Shown here piece after piece: positions 1 to 5,499 of a stretch of DNA of 7,402 nucleotides. The DNA is taken from positions 1-7,402 of the forward strand of contig JAEXLY010000280.1 in NCBI GenBank assembly GCA_023444765.1. Reading direction: 5' to 3'. The notes under the pieces were generated by a model that saw nothing but the letters and a program-made list of their open reading frames with translations, did no database searches and was not told the origin of the DNA. Origin of the DNA: Pseudomonadota bacterium. GTDB taxonomy: Bacteria; Pseudomonadota; Gammaproteobacteria; Xanthomonadales; Xanthomonadaceae. Both the position numbers and the translations under genes were made by a program. Within the stretch, counting starts at the first letter, position 1. Each line of letters begins with the position of its first letter.

Positions 1-18
1 ATGCTGGCCCTGGCCTGA
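1..18 (+). CDS. Possible 3' end of an upstream forward gene (partial)
   Basis: Reading from the first base, five codons (M-L-A-L-A) precede a TGA at 16-18. This could be the C-terminal tail of a forward gene lying mostly to the left of the window. The only support is the open frame up to the edge and a terminator-like hairpin about 30 bases after the stop. Five codons are too few to identify a family, and a chance stop is quite possible. Confidence 0.22.
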   Translation: MLALA

Positions 19-46
19 CCCGCACGCGCGGTCCACGCGGCGCGAC

Positions 47-65
47 CCCCGCAGGCGGGGCGTTT
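47..65 (+). terminator. Weak terminator-like hairpin
   Basis: CCCCG (47-51) and CGGGG (56-60) pair around a four-base loop CAGG, followed by CG and a three-base T run (63-65). The stem is short and the T tract minimal, so it is a poor intrinsic terminator. Its orientation and position would fit the end of a forward gene stopping at base 18. On the reverse strand there is no T run after the stem. Confidence 0.28.
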
Positions 66-84
66 GTCCGCGGATCCAGGATCC

Positions 85-405
85 TTACCCGCCCGCGGGG
101 AGGATCGTCGGCAACCGCGGTGCGCCCGACCGATGCCAGGCGCGTTCGCCGCCGGACTCCGGGCCTGCAGGCTCGACCCGTCGGGCAAACACTCGCTCGA
201 TCCCGGCATCGTCCACCCGGCCGCCTCCCTGCACCAGGCCTGCCTGCGGGAACAGCGGCGTGATCATCGCCATGCCGTCCACCTCCGTCCCCAGGCGCAG
301 GCCGTCGGGCCGCGCGAGCGCGCAGGTTTCCGCCGACCGGCACGCAGATCCCGGTGATGCTGCCGGACGTGTCCCGTGCGCGAGGACAGTGACGGTCCGG
401 TGCAT
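85..405 (-). CDS. Unidentified small ORF, doubtful or decayed gene (106 aa)
   Basis: This reverse frame begins 94 bases beyond the hemP stop and ends in TAA just before a doubled GGATCC. I do not recognise the protein. In its favour, roughly codons 27-62 have the pattern of a real gene in this genome: almost every third base is G or C, and the translation is mixed (for example TEVDGMAMITPLFPQAGL) rather than arginine-rich. Against it, the first 25 codons are only about two-thirds G/C at the third position, there is no Shine-Dalgarno sequence before the ATG at 403-405, and no motif or membrane segment stands out. It may be a decayed remnant, a small lineage-specific gene, or chance. Confidence 0.22.
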   Translation of the reverse strand: MHRTVTVLAHGTRPAASPGSACRSAETCALARPDGLRLGTEVDGMAMITPLFPQAGLVQGGGRVDDAGIERVFARRVEPAGPESGGERAWHRSGAPRLPTILPAGG

Positions 406-499
406 CGGCAGTTTCGAATCCGGAACGGTTCGAGGCTGGCCGGCATGCGCCTGGTCGTGGCGGCTTGCAGGCGGTGGGCGGCGGGCGCCGCGACGTGGA

Positions 500-694
500 T
501 TACTTGGTGAGGATCAGCTTGTCGTTGCGGGTGTGGCGCAGGCGGTACCACTCGTTGCCATGGCGGATGCGCACCTCGCGCTGGCCCTGCAGCAGGCGCA
601 GGCTGTCGAGTTCGACGGCTGCAGCACGCGACTGGTCGTGCCCGTGGGTCGATGCGTCCGGGTTCGGCGTGGAGGATTCATGGCTCAGCAGCAT
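500..694 (-). CDS. hemP: Hemin uptake protein HemP (HmuP)
   Basis: This 64-residue protein has the HemP family signature in its C-terminal half (about residues 30-64). That half contains RLLQGQREVRIRHG, then EWYRLRHTRNDKLILTK, ending in the family's typical KLILTK tail. The first 28 residues are polar, histidine- and serine-rich, and look disordered, as is usual in this family. HemP/HmuP members are small, probably DNA-associated proteins; in Burkholderia and Bradyrhizobium HmuP is reported to help activate the heme-receptor gene together with iron regulators. The start at 692-694 is fixed by GAGGAG seven bases upstream. A consensus -35 box and a Fur box lie directly upstream, so expression should rise when iron is scarce. 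No heme receptor follows it, so it is probably transcribed alone and acts on genes elsewhere. The family call is firm; the molecular role is known only from relatives. Confidence 0.93.
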   Translation of the reverse strand: MLLSHESSTPNPDASTHGHDQSRAAAVELDSLRLLQGQREVRIRHGNEWYRLRHTRNDKLILTK

Positions 695-701
695 CGCGGC
701 A

Positions 702-707
702 CTCCTC
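702..707 (-). promoter_or_regulatory. hemP ribosome binding site
   Basis: On the reverse strand this reads GAGGAG, with seven bases (TGCCGCG) before the hemP ATG at 692-694. It is a strong, well-spaced Shine-Dalgarno sequence and supports that start codon. Confidence 0.8.
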
Positions 708-717
708 GGCGGGCGGG

Positions 718-742
718 AATGAGGATGCTAATGATTCTCATT
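718..742 (-). promoter_or_regulatory. Fur box over the hemP promoter
   Basis: The site has perfect 6-base inverted arms, AATGAG (718-723) and CTCATT (737-742), around an AT-rich core that contains CTAATGATT. The 19 bases at 724-742 match the classical Fur consensus GATAATGATAATCATTATC at 11 positions. It is the most AT-rich patch in the surrounding GC-rich sequence, covers the -10 element, and ends 23 bases upstream of the hemP ATG. Iron-loaded Fur bound here should block RNA polymerase. The sequence match and the gene's role agree; binding itself is inferred. Confidence 0.8.
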
Positions 743-752
743 GCAGTGTCAA
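725..752 (-). promoter_or_regulatory. hemP promoter (sigma-70 type)
   Basis: On the reverse strand there is a perfect TTGACA at 752-747. After 16 bases comes TAGCAT at 730-725, which matches TATAAT at four of six positions. Transcription would start near 717-719, giving a leader of about 22-25 bases that contains the GAGGAG ribosome site. The -10 box and most of the spacer lie inside the Fur box. This is the best -35 element I see in the window. Confidence 0.75.
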
Positions 753-779
753 CCACCACCGGTCGACGCGTCGCGATGG

Positions 780-1745
780 CTAGCGGGTGGCCGCCTCCAA
801 GCGGCGCCAGATGGGTTCGTCGAGCCGGTCCACCAGCTGCAGCGCGCCCAGGTTCTGCCGCAGCTGGCCGCTGGAGCTGGCGCCGAGGATCACGCTCGAG
901 ACGTGCGGGTTGACCAGGCACCAGGCGATCGCAAGCTGCGCCGGCGCGACGTCCAGTTCCGCGGCGAGCGCGGTGAACCGGCGCGCGCGATCCAGCCGCG
1001 CAGACCAGCGTGGGCCGTCATGCACGGGACTGGCCTCACCCATGTGGGCGAAACGGCTGTCGCGCGGCACGCCGTCGTTGTACTTGCCGGTCAACAGGCC
1101 CGACGCCAGCGGCGACCACACCGTGGTGCCCAGCCCGTGCTCGGCGTACAGCGGCGCGTACTCGAGCTCGACGCGGTCGCGGTGCAGCAGGTTGTACTGC
1201 GGCTGTTCCATCGTCGGCCCGTGCAGGTGGTGGCTGCGGGCGACGTGGATCGCCTCGCGGATCAGCGCGGCCGGCCATTCGGACGTGCCCCAGTACAGCA
1301 CCTTGCCCTGGCGGACCAGCGCGTCCATCGCCCACACCGTTTCTGCCACCGGCGTGTCCGGATCGGGGCGGTGGCAGAAGAACAGGTCGAGGTAGTCCAC
1401 GCGCAGCCGCCGCAGCGCGGCGTGGCAGGCGTCGCGCACATGCTTGCGCGACAGTCCGGCCTGGGTGGGACGCGGATCGGGGGCCGATCCGAAGCGCACC
1501 TTGCTCGAGACGCAGAATCCGTCGCGCGGCAGGCGCAGGTCGGCGATGACGTCGCCCATCACCCGCTCGGCCTCGCCGTGCGCGTAGTTTTCGGCGTTGT
1601 CGAAGAAGTTGATCCCGCTGTCCCACGCCAGCGCGACCAGTTCGCGCGCCTCGCCACGGCCCAGTCGCGCGCCCGCGGTGAGCCATGCGCCCAGCGACAG
1701 GGCCGACAGCTGCAGACCCGAACTTCCCAGTCGGCGATAGCGCAT
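780..1745 (-). CDS. Aldo/keto reductase, Kv-beta-like (AKR6-type)
   Basis: This is a full-length (321 aa) NADPH-dependent aldo/keto reductase of (beta/alpha)8 barrel fold, presumably cytoplasmic, reducing an aldehyde or ketone that the sequence does not reveal. Counting from the ATG at 1743-1745, the catalytic tetrad is visible: Asp49 and Tyr54 in FFDNAENY, Lys82 in SSKVRFG, and His125 in FFCHRPD. Further family motifs are GLSRKH (98-103), YWGTSEW (151-157), EQPQYNLLHR (180-189), WSPLASGLLTGKY (210-222) and the cofactor-binding SVILGASSSGQLRQN (284-298). GLSRKH, HRPDPDTP and YWGTS resemble potassium-channel beta subunits and their bacterial homologues more than YghZ. A GTG one codon earlier (1746-1748) is possible, but GGAG abuts it, and the ATG gives the usual N-terminus MRYRRLG. 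The gene is divergent from the GGDEF gene, and hemP lies downstream with its own promoter, so the two are probably not an operon. No channel gene is adjacent. Confidence 0.93.
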   Translation of the reverse strand: MRYRRLGSSGLQLSALSLGAWLTAGARLGRGEARELVALAWDSGINFFDNAENYAHGEAERVMGDVIADLRLPRDGFCVSSKVRFGSAPDPRPTQAGLSRKHVRDACHAALRRLRVDYLDLFFCHRPDPDTPVAETVWAMDALVRQGKVLYWGTSEWPAALIREAIHVARSHHLHGPTMEQPQYNLLHRDRVELEYAPLYAEHGLGTTVWSPLASGLLTGKYNDGVPRDSRFAHMGEASPVHDGPRWSARLDRARRFTALAAELDVAPAQLAIAWCLVNPHVSSVILGASSSGQLRQNLGALQLVDRLDEPIWRRLEAATR

Positions 1746-1778
1746 CACTCCGGCCCCGGCACGTCTTTCGATGCCGAC

Positions 1779-1784
1779 AGTCTA
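1779..1784 (-). promoter_or_regulatory. Possible -10 box of the aldo/keto reductase gene
   Basis: On the reverse strand this reads TAGACT, four of six to TATAAT, in a locally less GC-rich patch. Transcription from it would start near 1772, giving a leader of about 27 bases before the ATG at 1745. There is no recognisable -35 box at 17 bases, so the call rests on position and the hexamer alone. Confidence 0.35.
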
Positions 1785-1816
1785 TGCGAGCCCGCGCGCG
1801 CCGGCCCGGCGGGCGG

Positions 1817-1822
1817 TATCCT
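1817..1822 (+). promoter_or_regulatory. Possible -10 box of the GGDEF gene
   Basis: TATCCT (four of six to TATAAT) lies 34 bases before the ATG at 1857, so the transcript would carry a leader of about 28 bases. No -35 box is visible at the usual distance. It faces away from the aldo/keto reductase -10 box about 33 bases to the left, making 1746-1856 a compact divergent promoter region. Confidence 0.35.
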
Positions 1823-1856
1823 CGCGACCATCCCGCCCGCCGCCGCCGTCGTCCGG

Positions 1857-2981
1857 ATGCACGAACCCGTTCCACTCAAACGCGTGCTTTCCACCCTGCT
1901 CGGGCGACCGGACGAGGTGATGCTCGAACTCGGCGCCGGCGGCGAACTGCTGGTGGCCAAGGTCCGTGCGCTGCTGTCGCTGCTGGTGCTGGCGTTGCCG
2001 CTGGCCGCGGCGATGGAGGGTGCCGACACCACCCGCACCCTGGTGGGCCTGGGCCTGGCGGTCTTCGTCAACATCATGGCCCAGGTGTGGCTCGTGCTTG
2101 CGCGCGACCATCGCCGCCACCACTGGCTGCCCTATGCCACCGGCGCCTGGGACATCACCGCCACGACCGGGGTGCTGGCCATGCTTTCGCTGGACGAGCC
2201 CGCCGCGGGGCTCGACAGCCTCGTGGTGTGGTGCTTCTACCTGTTCGCCATCGCCCTCACCGCATTGCGCAGCGACGGGCGCCTGACCGCGTTCGTCGGC
2301 GGCCTGGCGGTCGTGCAGTACGCACTGCTGGCCGCCGGTGTCCTGGCCTTCGCCCCGGCCGCGCCACCGGCGATCAACGTCGATCCGCCGTCGCTGGCCG
2401 GACAGGGCCAGCGCCTGCTGCTGTTGGCCATGATGACCCTGCTCACGAGCACCATCGTCTACCGCATGCAGCGGCTGACCGAACTGTCCGGCCGCGACGC
2501 CCTGACCGGCGTTCCCAACCGCGCCTGGCTGCTGCAGCGCCTGCCGCGGATGTTCGAGGCCGCGCGTCGCGACGGTCGCACGGTGACCATCGGACTGGTG
2601 GACGTGGATCACTTCCGCCGCGTCTACGAGCAGATCGGGCACCTCGGCGGCGACCGCGCGATCCGCCACATCGCAGGGCATCTGCGCGCGATGCTGGGGG
2701 AGGACGAACACCTGGCGCGCATCGGCGGACAGGAATTCGTGCTGGTGCTGCTGTGCCCGATCGGCAGCGCATGGGAGCGCATCGACCGCTACCGCCGCAG
2801 CCTGGCCGCCCAGCCCTTCCATTCCGAGCGCGGCGAACCGGTCACCCTGGCCTTCAGCGCCGGCCTGGCCGCGTTCCCCCAGGATGGCGGCACCGCCTCC
2901 GCCCTGCTCGGCTGCGCCGACCGCCGCCTGCAGGAAGCCAAGCGCTCGGGGCGCAACCGGGTGATCGCACGGGACGTATAG
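1857..2981 (+). CDS. Membrane protein with degenerate GGDEF domain
   Basis: This 374-residue inner-membrane protein has about six helices (roughly 36-53, 61-82, 98-111, 119-138, 143-166, 186-204) followed by a cytoplasmic GGDEF domain (about 208-374). The domain keeps its frame: RDALTGVPNR (213-222), DVDHF (249-253), GHLGGD (261-266), SAGLAAF (334-340) and ADRRLQEAKRSGRNR (354-368). Active diguanylate cyclases make c-di-GMP from two GTP. Here the signature GG(D/E)EF is GGQEF (290-294), so the catalytic acidic residue is Gln292. The guanine-contacting Asn of the FKxxND motif is Tyr257. No RxxD inhibitory site precedes the signature. Synthesis is therefore unlikely; a binding or signalling role is inferred. 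The ATG at 1857 is the only start upstream of the first helix without running far into the divergent region, but it has no clear Shine-Dalgarno sequence. An in-frame ATG at 1920 is the alternative. Confidence 0.88.
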   Translation: MHEPVPLKRVLSTLLGRPDEVMLELGAGGELLVAKVRALLSLLVLALPLAAAMEGADTTRTLVGLGLAVFVNIMAQVWLVLARDHRRHHWLPYATGAWDITATTGVLAMLSLDEPAAGLDSLVVWCFYLFAIALTALRSDGRLTAFVGGLAVVQYALLAAGVLAFAPAAPPAINVDPPSLAGQGQRLLLLAMMTLLTSTIVYRMQRLTELSGRDALTGVPNRAWLLQRLPRMFEAARRDGRTVTIGLVDVDHFRRVYEQIGHLGGDRAIRHIAGHLRAMLGEDEHLARIGGQEFVLVLLCPIGSAWERIDRYRRSLAAQPFHSERGEPVTLAFSAGLAAFPQDGGTASALLGCADRRLQEAKRSGRNRVIARDV

Positions 2982-3025
2982 CCGGCCACCGCACAAGTCC
3001 GCGCGGGGGCATGGAGCACCGCCCG

Positions 3026-3072
3026 CCGGATGAATCCCTGCTCGTGCGGCAGGGGGTGATGTCCCCATCCGG
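3026..3072 (+). terminator. Nested inverted repeat after the GGDEF gene
   Basis: An inner stem CCCTGC (3036-3041) / GCAGGG (3049-3054) has a seven-base loop. It sits inside an outer pair CCGGATG (3026-3032) / CATCCGG (3066-3072), with an uneven internal loop between them. It begins 45 bases after the GGDEF stop, upstream of the predicted promoter of the next gene. No T tract follows, so it is not a standard intrinsic terminator; it could end or stabilise the GGDEF transcript, or serve as a DNA site. Confidence 0.35.
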
Positions 3073-3107
3073 TCGAAACGGCGCGTGGGTTGGCGACTTG
3101 CGCGCAG

Positions 3108-3136
3108 TTGCCGCGGGCTGACCGCTGCTCTAGGCT
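3108..3136 (+). promoter_or_regulatory. Promoter of the transporter-ribokinase operon
   Basis: TTGCCG (3108-3113, four of six to TTGACA) is followed after exactly 17 bases by TAGGCT (3131-3136, three of six to TATAAT). Transcription would start near 3143 and leave a leader of about 33 bases ending in the purine-rich ribosome site before the ATG at 3176. The spacing is ideal though both boxes are weak. Confidence 0.5.
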
Positions 3137-3175
3137 GCCGCGTCTGTTTCGCACGAAATCGCTACGGGGAAAGGG

Positions 3176-4474
3176 ATGGATGCACTGCTGCGCGTCGGTT
3201 TCGGCCTGTTCGGGCTGGCGGTGCTGATCGGCCTGACCTGGCTGTTCTCGAACAACAAGCGCCGGGTGGACTGGACCCTGGTGGCGACCGGCATCGCCCT
3301 GCAGATCGGTTTCGCCGCGGTGGTGCTGCTGGTGCCGGGCGGTCGCGACGTGTTCGACTGGCTCGGCCACGGCTTCGTCCGGATCCTGGGCTTCGTCAAT
3401 GCCGGCTCGGAGTTCATCTTCGGCAGCCTGATGAACGTGGACACCTACGGCTTCATCTTCGCCTTCCAGGTGCTGCCGACCATCATCTTCTTCGCCGCGC
3501 TGATGAGCGTGCTCTACCACCTGGGCGTGATGCAGTACGTGGTGCGCATGATGGCGCTGGCGATCACCAGGGTGATGCGCGTGTCTGGCGCGGAGACCAC
3601 CAGCGTCTGCGCCAGTGTGTTCATCGGCCAGACCGAGGCGCCGCTCACCGTGCGCCCCTACATCTCGCGCATGACCGAATCCGAACTCATCACCATGATG
3701 ATCGGCGGCATGGCCCACATCGCCGGTGGCGTGCTGGCGGCGTACGTGGGCATGCTGGGCGGCGGCGACCCGGTCGAGCAGGCGTTCTATGCCAAGCACC
3801 TGCTCGCCGCCTCGATCATGGCCGCGCCAGCCACGCTGGTGATCGCCAAGATCCTGATCCCCGAAACCGGCGAGCCGCTGACCCGCGGCACGGTGAAGAT
3901 GGAAGTCGAGAAGACCACCAGCAACGTGATCGACGCGGCCGCCGCGGGCGCCGGCGACGGGCTGCGCCTGGCGCTGAACATCGGCGCGATGCTGCTGGCC
4001 TTCATCGCCCTCATCGCGATGGTCAACGCGCCGCTGACCTGGCTGGGCGAGGTGACCGGGCTGCAGGCCGCCATCGGCCGCCCGCTCGACCTGGCCACGA
4101 TCTTCGGCTGGGTGCTGGCGCCGATCGCCTGGCTGATCGGCGTGCCCTGGCAGGATGCGGGCATCGTCGGCTCGCTGATCGGGCAGAAGGTGGTGATCAA
4201 CGAGTTCGTGGCCTACCTGCAGCTGGCCGACATCGTCAACGGACGCGTCGAGGGCATCGTGCTCAGCGAACAGGGCCGCCTGATCGCGACCTATGCACTG
4301 TGCGGCTTCGCCAACTTCAGCTCCATCGCCATCCAGATCGGCGGCATCGGCGGGCTCGCGCCCGACCGCCGCCAGGACCTGGCCCGCTTCGGCCTGCGCG
4401 CGGTGCTGGGCGGAACCATCGCCACGCTGATGACCGCGACCATCGCCGGCGTGCTGACCAACCTCGGCGCCTGA
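3176..4474 (+). CDS. Concentrative nucleoside transporter (CNT family)
   Basis: This 432-residue inner-membrane symporter of the CNT family (NupC, Vibrio vcCNT) imports nucleosides using an ion gradient. It shows the family order: N-terminal helices, VLPTIIFFAALMSVLYHLGVMQ (gate region from residue 99), GQTEAPL in re-entrant hairpin 1 (151-157), PWQDAG (324-329), VINEFVAY (340-347), and CGFANFSSIAIQIGG (376-390) with LAPDRR. The nucleoside-contacting residues of vcCNT are all present: Gln152, Thr153 and Glu154; Val186; Glu343; Phe378, Asn380 and Ser383. The vcCNT Na+-site residues Asn149 and Ser183 align with Ser147 and His181, so the coupling ion may differ. ACGGGGAAAGGG directly before the ATG supplies the ribosome site. 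The ribokinase gene begins 17 bases after the stop, so the two form an operon. Substrate preference cannot be read from the sequence. Confidence 0.95.
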   Translation: MDALLRVGFGLFGLAVLIGLTWLFSNNKRRVDWTLVATGIALQIGFAAVVLLVPGGRDVFDWLGHGFVRILGFVNAGSEFIFGSLMNVDTYGFIFAFQVLPTIIFFAALMSVLYHLGVMQYVVRMMALAITRVMRVSGAETTSVCASVFIGQTEAPLTVRPYISRMTESELITMMIGGMAHIAGGVLAAYVGMLGGGDPVEQAFYAKHLLAASIMAAPATLVIAKILIPETGEPLTRGTVKMEVEKTTSNVIDAAAAGAGDGLRLALNIGAMLLAFIALIAMVNAPLTWLGEVTGLQAAIGRPLDLATIFGWVLAPIAWLIGVPWQDAGIVGSLIGQKVVINEFVAYLQLADIVNGRVEGIVLSEQGRLIATYALCGFANFSSIAIQIGGIGGLAPDRRQDLARFGLRAVLGGTIATLMTATIAGVLTNLGA

Positions 4475-4481
4475 GCCGAAC

Positions 4482-4485
4482 GGAG
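4482..4485 (+). promoter_or_regulatory. Ribosome binding site of the ribokinase gene
   Basis: GGAG lies six bases before GTG 4492-4494 but twelve before ATG 4498-4500. The spacing favours the GTG as the start codon. Confidence 0.55.
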
Positions 4486-4491
4486 AACATC

Positions 4492-5460
4492 GTGCCCATG
4501 TCCACGCCCCAGGTGGTCGTGGTCGGCTCGTTCAATGTCGACCACGTCTGGCATTGCGAAGCGCTGCCCCGCCCCGGGGAAACCCTGATCGGCCACTACG
4601 CCAACGGTCCCGGCGGCAAGGGCTTCAACCAGGCCACGGCGACCGCGCGCAGCGGCGCGTCCACCGTGTTCGTGTGCGCGCTGGGCGAGGATTCCGGTGG
4701 ACAGCTTGCCCGCCGCCTCGCTGCCGGCGACGGCATCGACCTGCGCGCCGCCCCCACGGACGCACCGACCGGTACGGCGGGCATCCACGTCGCCCGCGAC
4801 GGCAGCAACACCATCGTCATCGGTCCCGGCGCCAACGGCCAGCTGTCGGCGGAGTTCGTCGCGCGCCAGGCCGAGGCCATCGCGGCGGCCAGGCTCGTGC
4901 TGGCGCAACTGGAGACGCCGGTCGAGAGCGTGCTCGAGGCGATGCGCCTGGCGCGCGCGGCGGGAATCCGCACGGTCCTCAATCCCGCGCCGGCCAACGC
5001 CCCCAGCACGCGCGAACTGCTCGCGGTGGCCGACATCCTCACCCCCAACGAGACCGAGTTCGCCGCGCTGCTCGCGCGGCATGCGGGCGAACGTGTCGAT
5101 CCGCTGGAGGTCGCCGCCCTCGATGATGCGCGCCTGCACCGGCTGTGCCGGCTGCTGCTGCCGCGCGGCACCGTGGTGGTGACCCTGGGCGCGGCCGGGG
5201 CCTTCGTCTCGCACCGCGAGGACAAATGCCGCGGGGACGAGGTCGCACACTACCGCGTCCCGGCATTCGAGGCCGCGACCATCGACACCACCGGCGCCGG
5301 CGATGCCTTCAACGGCGCGCTGGCCGGTTCGATGGCCACGGCCTCCGACCGGAGCTTCGCCGACCACGTGCGCTTCGCCAGCCGCTACGCCGCACTGTCC
5401 ACCGAACACGAGGGCGCCGCGGCGTCGATGCCGCGACTGGCCGCGGCCAGCCGGCGATAG
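4492..5460 (+). CDS. rbsK: Ribokinase (PfkB family)
   Basis: This cytoplasmic kinase transfers the ATP gamma-phosphate to ribose, giving ribose 5-phosphate for the pentose-phosphate and nucleotide pools. At 322 residues from the GTG it is full length for the family. Counting from that start, visible sites are GSFNVDH (12-18, sugar-binding Asp17), the PfkB signature with GPGGKGFNQA (39-48), QLETP (139-143, ribose-contacting Glu141), NPAPA, TPNETE (184-189), and DTTGAGDAF (265-273), whose second Asp (271) is the catalytic base and whose first Asp lies near the K+ site. The QLE and NETE motifs fit ribokinase better than fructokinase or adenosine kinase, but a nucleoside kinase role cannot be excluded. 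A short polar insertion (about 240-250) precedes the second signature. The start could instead be ATG 4498, two codons later. Sharing an operon with a nucleoside importer suggests the ribose comes from imported nucleosides cleaved by an enzyme encoded elsewhere. Confidence 0.93.
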   Translation: MPMSTPQVVVVGSFNVDHVWHCEALPRPGETLIGHYANGPGGKGFNQATATARSGASTVFVCALGEDSGGQLARRLAAGDGIDLRAAPTDAPTGTAGIHVARDGSNTIVIGPGANGQLSAEFVARQAEAIAAARLVLAQLETPVESVLEAMRLARAAGIRTVLNPAPANAPSTRELLAVADILTPNETEFAALLARHAGERVDPLEVAALDDARLHRLCRLLLPRGTVVVTLGAAGAFVSHREDKCRGDEVAHYRVPAFEAATIDTTGAGDAFNGALAGSMATASDRSFADHVRFASRYAALSTEHEGAAASMPRLAAASRR

Positions 5461-5464
5461 ACGA

Positions 5465-5483
5465 CGCGGGCGCGCATCCCGCG
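5465..5483 (+). terminator. GC-rich hairpin between rbsK and dusB
   Basis: CGCGGG (5465-5470) pairs perfectly with CCCGCG (5478-5483) around a seven-base loop. It lies five bases after the rbsK stop and five before the dusB -10 box, so its left arm occupies the place of a -35 element. There is no T tract. It may weaken read-through from rbsK or be a protein-binding site; a chance stem in GC-rich DNA is also possible. Confidence 0.3.
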
Positions 5484-5487
5484 CCGC

Positions 5488-5493
5488 TACAAT
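5488..5493 (+). promoter_or_regulatory. dusB -10 box, predicted leaderless transcript
   Basis: TACAAT matches TATAAT at five of six positions and is followed by only six bases (GCCGCG) before the ATG at 5500. A start seven bases after the -10 box would coincide with the A of the ATG, giving an mRNA with no 5' leader. Consistently, no Shine-Dalgarno sequence precedes the gene. No -35 box is visible. Confidence 0.6.
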
Positions 5494-5499
5494 GCCGCG

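Larger units (their letters stand above)
19..499. other. About 480 bases without a recognisable gene
   Basis: Between the possible forward stop at 18 and the hemP stop at 500 I cannot name any gene. The stretch holds the weak hairpin at 47-65, a doubled GGATCC separated by one A (72-84), and overlapping open frames on both strands. The forward frames read as arginine- and proline-rich strings typical of random GC-rich frames. The reverse frame 85-405 is the only one with a partial coding signal and is listed separately. No heme receptor, TonB/ExbB or heme-handling gene follows hemP here. Confidence 0.6.

Noticed and set aside
72..84. GGATCC repeated after one A
   Set aside because: Two restriction-type palindromes side by side; there is no flanking repeat or mobile-element gene to give it meaning.
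412..433. TTCGAATCC and GGTTCGA, resembling a tRNA T-arm
   Set aside because: No acceptor, anticodon or D-arm can be found around it on either strand, and no integrase or repeat suggests an attachment site.
764..773. Ten-base palindrome CGACGCGTCG downstream of the aldo/keto reductase stop
   Set aside because: A self-complementary site without a loop makes only a tiny hairpin and has no T run; GC-rich palindromes of this length are expected by chance.
741..1856. The open forward frame upstream of the GGDEF start, which would make a 746-aa protein
   Set aside because: The extension runs antisense to the aldo/keto reductase, has no recognisable domain, and crosses the divergent promoter region. 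Recognisable protein begins at ATG 1857.
3030..3059. Nine-codon ORF MNPCSCGRG resembling the start of a SEC-C zinc motif
   Set aside because: It stops at once, has no ribosome site, and the bases are explained by the inverted repeat. It could be a remnant, but nothing else supports that.
1782..3068. A 428-codon reverse ORF opposite the GGDEF gene
   Set aside because: The translation is low-complexity (His/Gln/Gly-rich) and mirrors the codon bias of the real forward gene.
3011..3121. A 36-codon forward ORF in the GGDEF-transporter gap
   Set aside because: There is no properly spaced Shine-Dalgarno sequence, it overlaps the inverted repeat, and it lies upstream of the predicted transcription start of the next gene.
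3085..4491. Forward extension upstream of ribokinase in the same frame (791 aa in total)
   Set aside because: It overlaps the whole nucleoside transporter in another frame and reads as Arg/Pro-rich filler; the kinase fold starts near 4492.
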